This document shows, in pieces, positions 12,316-22,841 of a stretch of DNA of 64,000 nucleotides. The DNA is taken from assembly GCA_963930645.1 (NCBI GenBank), contig OZ005656.1:193307479-193371478 (forward strand), in the 5' to 3' direction. Numbering within the stretch: position 1 is the first letter of the stretch; every line of letters begins with the position of its first letter. The stretch is from Salticus scenicus. Taxonomy: Eukaryota; Arthropoda; Arachnida; Araneae; Salticidae. A model generated the notes under the pieces. The model ran no database searches, was not told where the DNA came from, and was given only the letters and a program-made list of their open reading frames with translations. The position numbers were made by a program, and so were the translations under genes.

Positions 12316-13616
12316 CAGTCACCCCCCAAAAAAACGCCACTCCCCCACCTAATTTTGCCGTAAATTATCGTAGAAACATGCGACTAGTACCAATCAGTTT
12401 GTAATAACGTCTAGTTTATAATGTTATAGTTAGATTTTACTTAGGGGGTCGTCTACATATTAAAACTGACATCAACTTCATTTTTTTCAATGGTAACTCC
12501 CATTTTTTATAATTTATTTGAATTCTTTGGATCAAATCATCACGGAAAATGGTATAGTTTATATATTTCGCTCAATTTTTCATAGAGTTATAAGCTGTCA
12601 AAGTTTGGGGGTGCTAATGTTAAATGAATGTGACAAACATTAAATCATATCATCCGAAAAAATTATGATATTTAAATTCTGTTTTTTTTATTCGTTAGAA
12701 TGAAGTAACCCAAACATATTCCATGCAAATTTTTGCTAAAAAAACATTTTTTGAATTATGAAAATTATTAATAAATTCATATTTGAAAAAATTATGAATT
12801 ATGACCTATGTTAATTTTTGCACGAATAGAACGGGCATCATCAAAAACATAGGTTTCCGAATTTACAGCTCGTTCCTAACATTATTTTTTGAGTTACAGT
12901 GATATTTCACTTTTTATTCCTGTTAGGGGGCCGTCACTTATTATAATCTGTATCCTCTATAAGTAAATGTTTGTATATAATTTGACAGAAAACTATTTTA
13001 ATTTACCTTTATGTTATTTTTATTGTTTCCTAAGCAATATTTCGATGTTTATTATACAAATTGGCATATTTTTGTAAAGTTATCACAATGTAGGCGAGGG
13101 ATTGTGAAAGAATTTCAAAAGAAAAGAAGCCCCGCCTCTGGTTCGCTGAAACACTATTTAAAAAAAAAGACAAATTTGCATATTCCTATTTGACTCTATA
13201 TGTGACACTGGTATGCATAAATCACAATGGTATTTACTACATCGATTATTGAAGACAAAACTTAAATGATTTAATTACAAATATGCAAAATTATTTTGCT
13301 TTATATTATAAAGTTTTAGAAAATTTGTGAAAAGGCGTGGCTATTTACATTAAGCCTTGATATGGAAGCTATGTCGCTGTTTTTCGATGCTGCGAAATTT
13401 ACAAAATATATTTGTGTTAATATACTATACGGATAGAAGAATAATTATATAATATCAACAAATCTTCTTTAATCAATATGTTTATATACATTACTGTATG
13501 GAAATGTTTATATATGAATATTGTATTTATTTTTAATGAGAGATATAAACACAAATTACTAAAAAAAAAGAAGAAAATGTGTTATAAATTTTTATAAATC
13601 AAGCAAAATATATATG

Positions 13617-14080
13617 CATACTTGCCAACCTAACCCGTAACATTGTTAGTTCCCGCCCCTGTGTGTACACAATTTAATTTTTAGAGTAATTAACTTCAAA
13701 TACATTTACGATTAACTCATTGAGCGCCACGCGAATTCTTATGGAAATCCCATTCAGGCCACACGTGCTGCTTAGAAGCGTGTTATGTTTATCGAGTTTC
13801 AATAAACCCCATTAGGCCTTAACGATATAATCGTATAAAAATCCTATTAAAAAAAAAAAAAAAAACATGAAGTAAATTTTAAATAAATTGTCAGTAATTA
13901 CTTAAAACTATGTAAGTTCTGTAGTTTTATATCATATTTTACACTGCCGGCTGACTTAGCCTAAATGGAAAGATCAGTGTCAGCCACCGATGGCTGACAC
14001 GGCTCTAAAAAGACTGATGTGATAAAAATGTACGGAAAGGGGCGGGACCAGTAATCTTCCGGGATAGGTTGACAAGAATG
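13617..14080 (+). mobile_element. MITE-B/C hybrid copy interrupted by a piggyBac-like fragment
   Basis: The left end is CATACTTGCCAACCTAACCC and the right end GGGATAGGTTGACAAGAATG. The halves carry CCCGCCCC and GGGGCGGGAC. At 13712-13715 a TTAA opens an inserted sequence starting CTCATTGAGCGCCACGCG, which resembles piggyBac-type ends. That insert ends near 14005, where the MITE resumes with CTCTAAAAAGACTG. The flanks TATATG and TATATA differ at one base. Confidence 0.65.
13977..14000. repeat. Perfect 9-bp-stem hairpin
   Basis: GTGTCAGCC and GGCTGACAC form a perfect stem around a 6-nt loop, inside the sequence inserted in the preceding MITE. It may be subterminal structure of the inserted element. 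Confidence 0.6.
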
Positions 14081-14092
14081 TATATACATAGA

Positions 14093-14238
14093 GCAGTGCC
14101 AGAAAATGTTCTTTATTTTTCATGAACCAGATGAATGGTACTTTTTTTCTGAATAGTCTATGTATTAAATATAATGCTGCTTTAAATACCCTTTAAATGA
14201 AAAGTTTTATTACATAAAGTAATTTTCTGGCACACTAC
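14093..14238. repeat. Short IR element with CAGTGCCAG ends
   Basis: The ends are CAGTGCCAGAAAATGTTC and, inverted, AATTTTCTGGCACACTAC, about 146 bp apart. The ends are hAT-like, but no exact 8-bp duplication was found. Confidence 0.5.
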
Positions 14239-15472
14239 AGCTCCCAAATGACACACAATACAAAACCCCGCCTTTTTCCAGTGTTTAAAGGGTATTAACG
14301 TTTAATGTGCTTTATATTCGTTTTGATCTTTCCTTCTCCTCCTTATCTTCTTCTTTTTTCCTTAAAAAAAAGAGTTATGTAACATTTTGACCTCTTTAAG
14401 TGAAGATTTAGATTAAGGGTAGTCAGCCTTTCTACACCCACCGTCCACTTCGGTATCTGTGTTAAATTGTAGAATTTTAGAACATCCCATTAAGTAGTAG
14501 GATTTATTATTTTACATATTAATTTGTTACACATTATAAAATATAAAAGCAAAAGAATATCGTGGAGATTTATGTAAAAGTTTTTAATAATGACATGAAA
14601 AAAAAATAATAATTAATTAAAAAAATAAATAAATAAAAATAAAAAAATCTGTTTTAATATTTTAAAAAAGTCAATTAAAGAAAATGAAAGTACTGCAGTA
14701 TCAGAACAAACTCCCATTGTCATTGTGAAACGGCCGTGGGAACCAGGTTGAGTGCCGCCGTTTCAGACAATTATACGGCAGCTTGAGTTAAAATAATTTT
14801 GAATTTTCAAACAAATTTAAAACCATTCATCTTTTTTTTTTTTTTTTTTTTCTTTTGATAGATATTTTAATATTTATTCAAGCTATTTAATTTTCTTCGT
14901 ATGAAGTGAACTATCTGATGTTTAATCAATAGAAACCAATAAAAATCTTTTAATTCATAAACTAACTCAGAAAGTTCCGTGAATTAGTCATTTTTTTTAT
15001 TTTATAAATAACATTTCTGAAATTTTTTTCCGGTGTGAAACTTAATAAATAATGTATCCTGGGTGGTAGATCGTGATTTATATTTTCTAAATGTATAGAC
15101 GGACCCCTAATGCATTTTCACGTGTAACTCTATTTAAAATTGATTTAAGGTATATAAATAGGTATGTTTTTCGAACCGCCTTGATCTCAAAAATCTGAAT
15201 ATGAAGTCAAAAATAGCACTGTAGAAATGATTTAAATTACGAACCGCCGTAATCACAGAAATCTGAATATCAGGTCAGAGATAGGGGTTGTTATTTTAAA
15301 AAATGAAGTTCATATCTGTTTTAATATGTAGACGATCCCTTAGGCAAAATTTATCTATACCGTTATAAACTAGACGTTATTACAAATCGATCGGTACCAG
15401 TCAAATGTTTCTACGATAATTTACGGCGAAATTAGGTGGGGGGGGGGGGGGCGTTTTTTTTTTGAGTGACTG

Positions 15473-15579
15473 TACCTTAAAATGTAAATGTGGGCAATGT
15501 CCTGGCATTTTGCACAGGTCAGTGATTCGTGATATTAATTACCGATATAACATTGAAAAGCATAGAAAACAGGGACGAC

Positions 15580-15616
<37 letters not shown>

Positions 15617-16079
15617 TTCGTATCAGTATTTCTTTAACATAAAATTTATAATAACTTTATGCAGACAAAGTGCAGATTTACCGTCGAAAATATATTACAA
15701 ATCTTGATTTTCGGAAATAGAAGAAAAAAGAATGCGAAAATATTTCGCCTGCGTCAGCCCTGAGAAAATAAACGTTTTTAAACTTTAAAATGAATGCACT
15801 CTATCAAATAAAAACGCATAATTATCTGTGCACTAACAATGAAAGCTTCTTTTTGTGTCAACATGCCTCTGAAAGAACACATTTTTCGCAACGTAATATA
15901 ATAAAAATGGAGTACACAAATATGTTGAATCCAAAGCATGCGAAAAGCAACATGTTACTTCGGTACTATACTGCATATCAGAATGTACACTAATTTTTAT
16001 TAAGCAGATAGAGAATGTCATTAATAAAAAATTATATCTTTTATAGCGAATTGATAAATAATGTTATAGTGACTTAACG
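15473..16079. other. No gene seen; (TTA)n
   Basis: There is a trinucleotide run at about 15582-15616. The 60-80 codon frames here show no recognisable domain and overlap on opposite strands. Confidence 0.5.
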
Positions 16080-16280
16080 CACACTTGCCAACATACTAAT
16101 TAATATTCCGTAGAATTGTTAGCCCCGCCTTCTTTTTCAGACCAGTATCCTTTTAGAGTATTTTTCTTCTTATTTAATCGGAACTGCATTTGGAGACTAT
16201 CACTCTAAAAATTTACTGGTGCGGAAAATAGGGCGGGACAAACAATACTATTGAATATTAATTAGGATGTTGACAAGTAT
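16080..16280 (+). mobile_element. MITE-B copy
   Basis: The left end is CACACTTGCCAACATACTAA and the right end AGGATGTTGACAAGTATG. The interior has TTAGCCCCGCC and the inverse GGGCGGGACAAAC. The flanks ACTTAACG and GCTTAACG differ at one of eight positions. Confidence 0.8.
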
Positions 16281-16533
16281 GGCTTAACGATATTTTTGAT
16301 AATAAAACAATTGCGTGTTCTTGTATGCAGTCGGACCTACTAAGACATTTAACCCTTTCCGGCACACAGTAATCATGCTCATTTAAAATCAACAGCTACC
16401 GGAATTCAAAAACTATATTAGAAAAAAAAATGACTTTTACTTCTATATTGTAGAAGAAAAAGTCTATAGAAAATATCTGGGATGAGTTTTTGCACTTGAG
16501 AACTAAAATTAGGTACTGAAGCAGCTGTAATAC

Positions 16534-16874
16534 CATTGATGCCAACATTTTAATTTATTCCGGAGTATTTTTAGCCCCATCTTTATTTCATACCATTTAT
16601 TTTTTAAGAGTATTTTTTCTTATTTTATCGAAGTTATACATTGGAGAAAATTTTTCTAAAAATGATGCGGTACGCAGGGATGGAACACGGGCGCAGAATT
16701 CATACCGGAATGTGTTTAAGAAATTTCTTTACCTATAATATCATCGATTTAAGAGGTAGAAAATTTTCTTGCATTGATAGTGGTATGAATTCTGCGCCCG
16801 TGTTCCATCCCTGGGTACGAAATAAAGGCTGGGTTAAAAATACTCTGGGATAAATTAAAATGTTGGCATCTATG
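16534..16874 (+). mobile_element. MITE-D split by MITE-A
   Basis: The ends are CATTGATGCCAACATTTTAA and TTAAAATGTTGGCATCTATG, with ATTCCGGAGTATTTTTAGCC inside. The element is cut at GGTACG, which is duplicated around the inserted 139-bp element. Confidence 0.85.
16675..16813 (-). mobile_element. MITE-A, 139 bp, exact 6-bp TSD, nested in MITE-D
   Basis: It has perfect 32-bp terminal inverted repeats (CAGGGATGGAACACGGGCGC and on) and exact GGTACG duplications on both sides. It is inverted relative to 9928-10066. The apparent ORF with MEHGRRIHTG comes from the terminal repeat, not a gene. Confidence 0.95.
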
Positions 16875-17437
16875 CACTGTGCCAGAAAGGTTTAAAGTAA
16901 CTTCTGCATATCGTTTCCCTTTTAAACATCATTCGTTAAATTTCGGTGTAATGCTGCTATCTACCGAAAAGAAAAGGAAGAAAAGTTAAAAAAAAATCGA
17001 GTTAAACAAGAAAACATTTTTTATAAGAAATGTTAAATGCACAATAAAAAAAAAAATATATTTTGTTTCAACAATGACACTTTTCTTAAATCAATCAAAT
17101 TTCTTTGTTTTTATAACCTCAACAAAAATTTTGTTAGCAGAACGCAAATGATTTTGTTGTTTCAATAACCAATAGTTGTTTAAACGGACAAACATATTTC
17201 ATTCAGTTAATCCATTAAACTCTGCTATATTAATCTCACTGAAAAACTTTGAATTTTCATATGTTTTCAGTTTCAATATGCATCTCTAATCATACGTAGT
17301 TTAAATAATTAATTATTTTTTTTTTTGTTAGAAGATATGATATAGTTCCAGAATGGGAGACTTGGCACCTAATGGGGTAGAACAGATGTTGATAAACTGC
17401 AAAACCATTTTAAATTAGTTTTCTTGATCTCTGTTTG

Positions 17438-17614
17438 CAGGCCCTGACTTACGGCAGGGCATACGGGCCAAATGCCCTGGGCCCCCCTTCTGGAAGAGGC
17501 CCCCCTACAGGCGAATGCAGAAATTCTGCAACCTAAAGACCTCTTATGCCACTTCAAGGGGGCCCCCCAGAATAGGCTTGACCCGGGGCTCCAGGTAGTC
17601 TAAGTCGGACCCTG
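17438..17614. mobile_element. GC-rich hAT-like MITE, exact 8-bp TSD
   Basis: The ends are CAGGCCCTGACTTACGG and, inverted, AAGTCGGACCCTG. Internal GGCCCCCC blocks lie on both sides. TCTGTTTG flanks both ends exactly. Its base composition stands out sharply from the AT-rich surroundings. A 62-codon minus-strand frame across it is an artefact. Confidence 0.85.
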
Positions 17615-17838
17615 TCTGTTTGTTGTTAGTTAAGAAAAAACTGCTTTATTTCATAGATATTATGTTAAACCTTTGCACTTGAGTTATTTATTTATTTATT
17701 TATTTTATTTATTTATTTATTTTTTCTTATGCAGTAGAAACAGATATTATTGTTTGAATAATTACGAAATAAAATAGAATTTTCAGTACAACCTTTTTGA
17801 AAAAAAATAAAAAATAAATTTATCTTAATTACTTGTAG

Positions 17839-18024
17839 CATACTTGCCAACATACTAACTAATATTCCGTAGTATTGTTAGCCCCGCATTCTTTTCCACA
17901 CCAGTATCTTTTCTTATTGAATCGTAATTGCATTTGGAAAATATTACTCTAAAAATTTACTGATGTGAAAAAAGGGCGGGGCTAACAACACTATGGAATA
18001 TTAATTAGGATATTGGCAAGTATA
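17839..18024 (+). mobile_element. MITE-B copy
   Basis: The ends are CATACTTGCCAACATACTAA and AGGATATTGGCAAGTATA. GTTAGCCCCGC and GGGCGGGGCTAAC form the internal dyad. The flanks TTGTAG and TTGCAG match at 5 of 6 positions. Confidence 0.85.
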
Positions 18025-19587
18025 TTGCAGGGAAAAATTTCTTAATCAAGTGTTTCCGCAGCGGGGCTATGGCGCCTAATGGATTAAGGAAACAGTCTTG
18101 ATGTTGTATTATCGCATGAACCGCTGATTGGCTACTTTCAGAGAGATATATGGCACAGCTAACTGGACTATTTAGTGGCAATTAATCTTTGGCGCATCCA
18201 ACATTTTTATGCCTTAGGGTTGTAGCATATACCCAATGGGTTTGTAGATTACCCGGTAGACGCTGTTTCATCACCACCAGTTAATTTTGAGTTACTTTTT
18301 TTATTTATCGTTTTTTGTAATCTTAGCTTAAGAAAGTATTATATGAAAGGTAGCTAAGAAATCATTTGCTCAAATGACTTCTGAAAAGGACATAAAATGT
18401 TTAGATTTCCCTCAGATCCTACAAAATTAAGAACCTGCGATTAATGCCACAAGCGGGAAACCTAGCGTCTTCCGAGACAAAAAATAAAATAAAATAAAAT
18501 AAAATAAAAGACAGCGGCTGATTTGTTAGAATATTATTATTATTATTTAAACGGCTTTAAACCAAACTTTTATGATTAATTGGAGCAAGATTTCGTTAAC
18601 GGAATAATTATTGTTAAAGAAAAAATGAAACAATAATTCCAAAAATTAGTTTAAAAGATAAATGTCGTTTCGTCAACAAAACATTTTTTTTCGCGTGTGT
18701 GTGTGTTTGATTTCATTGCCAAACTATTGTGTGTTAAAAAAGTAAGGAGAAACAGGTTGGCCGCACTACTTGATTTAAAGAATTAAATCGTTAGATAAAA
18801 TTGGCAACAATACAGTGACTTCAATTATTTTTCAACTAATGACGTACATTAAATTAATCAGCCTATATCTTATATAAAAATGTACCATATATAGGATTCG
18901 TAAGAGCCATGGAAATTTAATGGTCCAAAATGAAAAAAAAAGAAAAAAAAACATATTGAGCACATAAATGTAAATTTTTTAAAATCAGGATGAATGTAAT
19001 AATTTCATTTTTTAATATTATATAATTTTTGGCAATGTTAGACAAATAAAAAACAATAGTTCTCCGAAATTTAATTATTAACGTTTTTTTTAAAAAGTGT
19101 TTAATACGCATAGTTGGAAATTTGTACTTTTTTTGCTACCAGAAATTTTTAATATGTTTTTTAGCAGCTTTCTGTGGTTAAAGATGATGAAAATTTTTTT
19201 ACAAAGAAATAGTTGTGTTAAAAAACTACACCTATGAATAAGAAATGCGCCTTTAATAATTGCTAAAAAAATATAGAAAAAAAAGTCACATTTAACATTT
19301 TATTTTAACACCCCTATTAAAGAAAAAGGAGGGGTGTTATAAATTTAAAGCATTTGCCTGTGTGTGTGTATCTGTTTGTAGAACCGTAATTACGAAACAG
19401 ACATACTTACTGTAATTATTATTATTATTATTAGAACGCTGATTTAATGATGGTGGCTCTAAGCCTTGTTTGATGAAAATCTAATTGTTATATTGCACTG
19501 ATTGTCAAAGCGATGAAATTTTCATTGCACAGACTTATGCAATATTTTTTGCATTTTATGTGTTTTTATGAAATTGTAAGTTTTTGT

Positions 19588-19626
<39 letters not shown>

Positions 19627-20291
19627 AGATTTTGTAAATTTTCAGTTTATAAATGAAAAATGCATATTGTTTAATAATTTCTTTCTTTCTTTTTAAGTAT
19701 TATCCAACTCTGTACAAACTTTCGCTGCATTAAAATAACTTTTTGAAACATTACATAAATTATTATTATTATTATTATTACTCTTTTTTTTTTTTTCGTA
19801 ATCCTAAATGTAGACATTAATATATATTAGTACCTTTGTTTTCATCAAAATCTTACGTGAATATTTACTAAGCTATCAGAAAGAATTTATAAACTCAATT
19901 TTCTTGTTTCAAGACATTCAAACAGCGAAAATAATGTAAATAATTCCAGATAATATCTTCTACATTCTCAGAAATATGGACTAATATACACGAAAGTATT
20001 AGCATTAGCCAGTATGTTTTGCTATTTTTAAGTTTTGTGGAAAAATTAATATGTTTTCTAGGTAAAATCTTTAATATGCCTTTTCTTAGAAGTTCTTGTT
20101 ATGATAGCTATTTGTGTATATACATTTGTGGCAGTGTATAATTATGGAAACGAAATTAAATCTTTGTCGTAATAGATACATTTTTATTTTATCAAAAAGT
20201 TACTGCTAATGAATATATATTTATATTAGCATAAGAGGAAAATATTAGATTCGTTAAAAATTTTCGACTTCAGATTTTCGATGGATATATA
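18025..20291. other. No gene seen
   Basis: AT-rich sequence with AAAAT repeats (about 18480-18508), a T run of about 34 at 19589-19622 and ATT runs. A short GC-richer stretch at 18050-18260 matches nothing I recognise. Confidence 0.5.
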
Positions 20292-20494
20292 CATACTTGC
20301 AAACATCCTAATTAATATTCCGTAGTATTGTTAGCCCCGCCTTTTCTATGACACCAGTATATTTTTAGAGTATTTTTCTTCTTATTTAATCGCAATTAGA
20401 CTTAGAGAATATTATTCTACAAATTTATTCGTGTGAAAAAAAGGGCGTCGACTAATAACACTGCGGAATATTAATAAGGATGTTGGCAGGTATG
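20292..20494 (+). mobile_element. MITE-B copy
   Basis: The ends are CATACTTGCAAACATCCTAA and AAGGATGTTGGCAGGTATG, with TTAGCCCCGCC inside. The flanks TATATA and TGTATA are a 6-bp duplication with one mismatch. Confidence 0.8.
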
Positions 20495-21190
20495 TGTATA
20501 TTCCTTTAGATATCTCAAACATGATTTGACCGTTTTGAGCAACAAACTGTCTAGAATGCGTTTGCGCGTGTATGTTGCTAAAATTTTTTGGGTGTTGTAT
20601 CTTATGAAACAATGGATACAGTTACATAAAATTACATATTTGTAGCATTTTGATAGAAATCGCGGTGTATTAAATATTGTTATACATTTCCTAGTAGATG
20701 ATGCTACTATGTTGCAATTTCCGTCATTTTCAGAAAGCTATATCTCAGCTTCTATAGTCTATAAGTTCACTGAATTTGATGTGTGAGTTGGTTATGATAT
20801 AAAAATCTAGTAATTCAACTTAGATGCGTGTCGAGGACAAATATCGCTGCTATTTTCTCCGTATATGGATATGATATAGCTTAACTTCTATTATGTATTA
20901 GAACAGGAAAATTGATGTGAGAGATAATTATTCTGAAACATTATGCTGATTCTATTTTGCTGCTTATCGTTCAAAAAGCAGACCTGCTATTTTGAAAGTT
21001 TCGCTTTTAACCGGAAGGTTATATCTGAGCTTCTGTGGTATATAATTGCGCTAGTCTTCATATGTGAGAAGGCTTTTATGAAAAACTATTCTGAAACAAT
21101 GTAATCGCATATCGACAGATATGTAATGATATTTAAACACCTTTATTCAAGACGAAGTTTTTCAATCAATTAATATATTAGCGTGATATA
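20495..21190 (+). repeat. Degenerate local repeats
   Basis: Phrases such as TATATCTCAGCTTCTATAG and TATATCTGAGCTTCTGTGG, and ATTCTGAAACA, recur about every 150-300 bp. This suggests old tandem duplication or a repeat-element tail. No gene is seen. Confidence 0.35.
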
Positions 21191-21477
21191 CAGAGCCTTA
21201 TTAAAGGGGAAGCACACATTATCTCCGCTCTCACCGGAATATTTTTACAATTATTTTTTACTTCATGTCATAGAAATTCCACGCTTTGACGAGGAAATAT
21301 TTTTTATAAAAAATGAACGGTGTAAAACAATCCAATTTACTCACCGGTATTAGACACCACAATTCGTTTAAAATAATTTCTAATGAGAATTTTCTGTTTA
21401 TTATAGGAGGAAAGTATTTGTTAAAAAAATAACGGTGTAAGTATAAATAATGTGTGCTTCCCCTTAATCAGGCTCTG
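21191..21477 (-). mobile_element. MITE-M copy, 287 bp
   Basis: It is the same length and sequence as 6797-7083 but inverted, with CAGAGCCTTATTAAAGGGGA and AATCAGGCTCTG as ends. The flanks GTGATATA and GTATATAA match only partly, so the duplication is decayed or ambiguous. Confidence 0.85.
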
Positions 21478-22069
21478 GTATATAAAATAATGTTTTGAGA
21501 TTGCTACAGCATAGTAATTTTAGAATTTGTTAAGACAAAACATTTAAGCTCTATATAGAATCTAATTACGATCGAATTTACTATGTCACACGTTACAAGG
21601 AAGTTTAGATTCACACCTCAGACACTAACATGAACCAGATTTTTTTTTTTTTTTTTAATAAAATAATATAAATGAAATTCAAACAGTAAAGTTAAATCAC
21701 TTTAAATTTATTATTTGAATTATATTTATATTATTTTAAATGAAAAAAAAAGTAATAAATTTGAATTCATTATTTAAGTTTTATTTAATTTTTTTTAAAT
21801 AAAATTCGACAATACTTGATATCTCTTGATGGGCTTGACTGTCGAAAGGCTTAGGAAGCCTTTCAATAGCCGCTTCTTAAACTTAAAAATGCCAAAAAAT
21901 GAGTGAAAACAGATTTTCGAATTCTCAGTTTCAGATTTTTACATGAACACTTATTTATATATATATATATATACATATTCTGGAAAAGTTTGCCTGAAGA
22001 AAAAGAAAATACACATTAATTTGACAAAGTACTACATTTTAATCGCAAAAATCTACGTGGTCTTGATGT

Positions 22070-22208
22070 CAAGGATGGAACATGGGCGCAGAATTCATAC
22101 CACTATCAATGTAAGAAAATTTTCTACTTCTAAAATCAACGATATTATAGGTAGAGAAAATTCTTAAGCAGATTCCGGTATGAATTCTGCGCCCGTGTTC
22201 CATCCCTG
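22070..22208 (+). mobile_element. MITE-A, 139 bp, exact 6-bp TSD
   Basis: The left end CAAGGATGGAACATGGGCGC has two changes from consensus; the right end is perfect. TGATGT is duplicated exactly on both sides. It lies 15 bp from a MITE-B at 22224. Overlapping open frames on both strands only translate the repeat. Confidence 0.93.
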
Positions 22209-22223
22209 TGATGTGTGTAGAAG

Positions 22224-22425
22224 CATACTTGCCAACACAATAATTAACATTCCGTAATACTGTTTGCCCCGCCTTCTTTTTCACACCAGTATCTTTTTAG
22301 AGTATTTTTCTTTTTATTTAATCTTAATTATATTTGGAGAATAATACTCTGAAAATTTACTAGTGGAAAAAAAAGGGCGGGACTACCAACACTACGGAAT
22401 ATTAATTAGGATGTTGGCAAGTATG
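22224..22425 (+). mobile_element. MITE-B copy, exact 6-bp TSD
   Basis: The ends are CATACTTGCCAACACAATAA and AGGATGTTGGCAAGTATG. TAGAAG flanks both sides exactly (22218-22223 and 22426-22431). The dyad is GTTTGCCCCGCC...GGGCGGGACTACC. This is the clearest 6-bp duplication among simple B copies. Confidence 0.9.
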
Positions 22426-22604
22426 TAGAAGTCACCTAGACATATGAATACATAACAACCATAAACATTACCACTGATTTTCGTCTGCAATATTTTTATA
22501 TGAGAATATACAGAGGGGGGAATTTTTTAAATCTCAATTAGGCTAAAACATATGCATGGTAATTAAATTTGTAAAATTATATGTTTCTTCTTTATGTGTA
22601 TTAC

Positions 22605-22841
22605 CAGAGCTCGAAGTCTCCACCCTTTTTTCTGGACACTTTCACAAATGATAAATGTCTGCCTTTATTGCTACCACTATTTTCATACAGATATCTTTAC
22701 ACTATAGTTATAGTAATGTGTCTTTTTAAAATACAATAGAGATTATTGTATAAAATTCAAAATTAGTCTTAGCAAAAAAAGTGGAAATTTCTTATCTCTC
22801 AAAGTGTCCTGTTAAAAGGGCGGAGACTTCGAGATGTGCTG
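22605..22841. repeat. Inverted-repeat element, arms about 40 bp
   Basis: The left arm has CTCGAAGTCTCCACCCTTTT then GGACACTTT; the right arm carries the inverse AAAGTGTCC, then AAAAGGGCGGAGACTTCGAG. The ends are imperfect and no target duplication was recognised. Confidence 0.6.

Larger units (their letters stand above)
12316..15472. mobile_element. Element L, 3.16 kb, long TIRs, TA flanks, no transposase
   Basis: The left end CAGTCACCCCCCAAAAAAA and right end TTTTTTTTTGAGTGACTG are inverse. The similarity runs inward for about 180 bp through CCTAATTT(T/C)GCCGTAAATT, ATCGTAGAAACAT, TAATAACGTCTAGTTTATAA and CGTCTACATATTAAAAC. TA flanks both ends (12314-12315 and 15473-15474), as for Tc1/mariner. 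No transposase frame is visible, so it is non-autonomous. Younger elements sit inside (13617-14080 and 14093-14238). A solo end is at 51134-51440. Confidence 0.75.
16353..16891. mobile_element. piggyBac-like TTAA element hosting D and A
   Basis: TTAA on each side (16349-16352 and 16892-16895) flanks ends CCCTTTCCGGCACACAG and, inverted, CTGTGCCAGAAAGG. The TTAA target and CCCTTT start are piggyBac-like. A MITE-D (16534-16874) lies inside, and a MITE-A (16675-16813) lies inside that, giving a three-step insertion order. No transposase is present. Confidence 0.65.

Noticed and set aside
16641..16853. 70-residue frame with MEHGRRIHTG, also seen at 21943-22167 and 22069-22284
   Set aside because: The shared peptide is the terminal repeat of the 139-bp MITE read through; it occurs on either strand and in several contexts.
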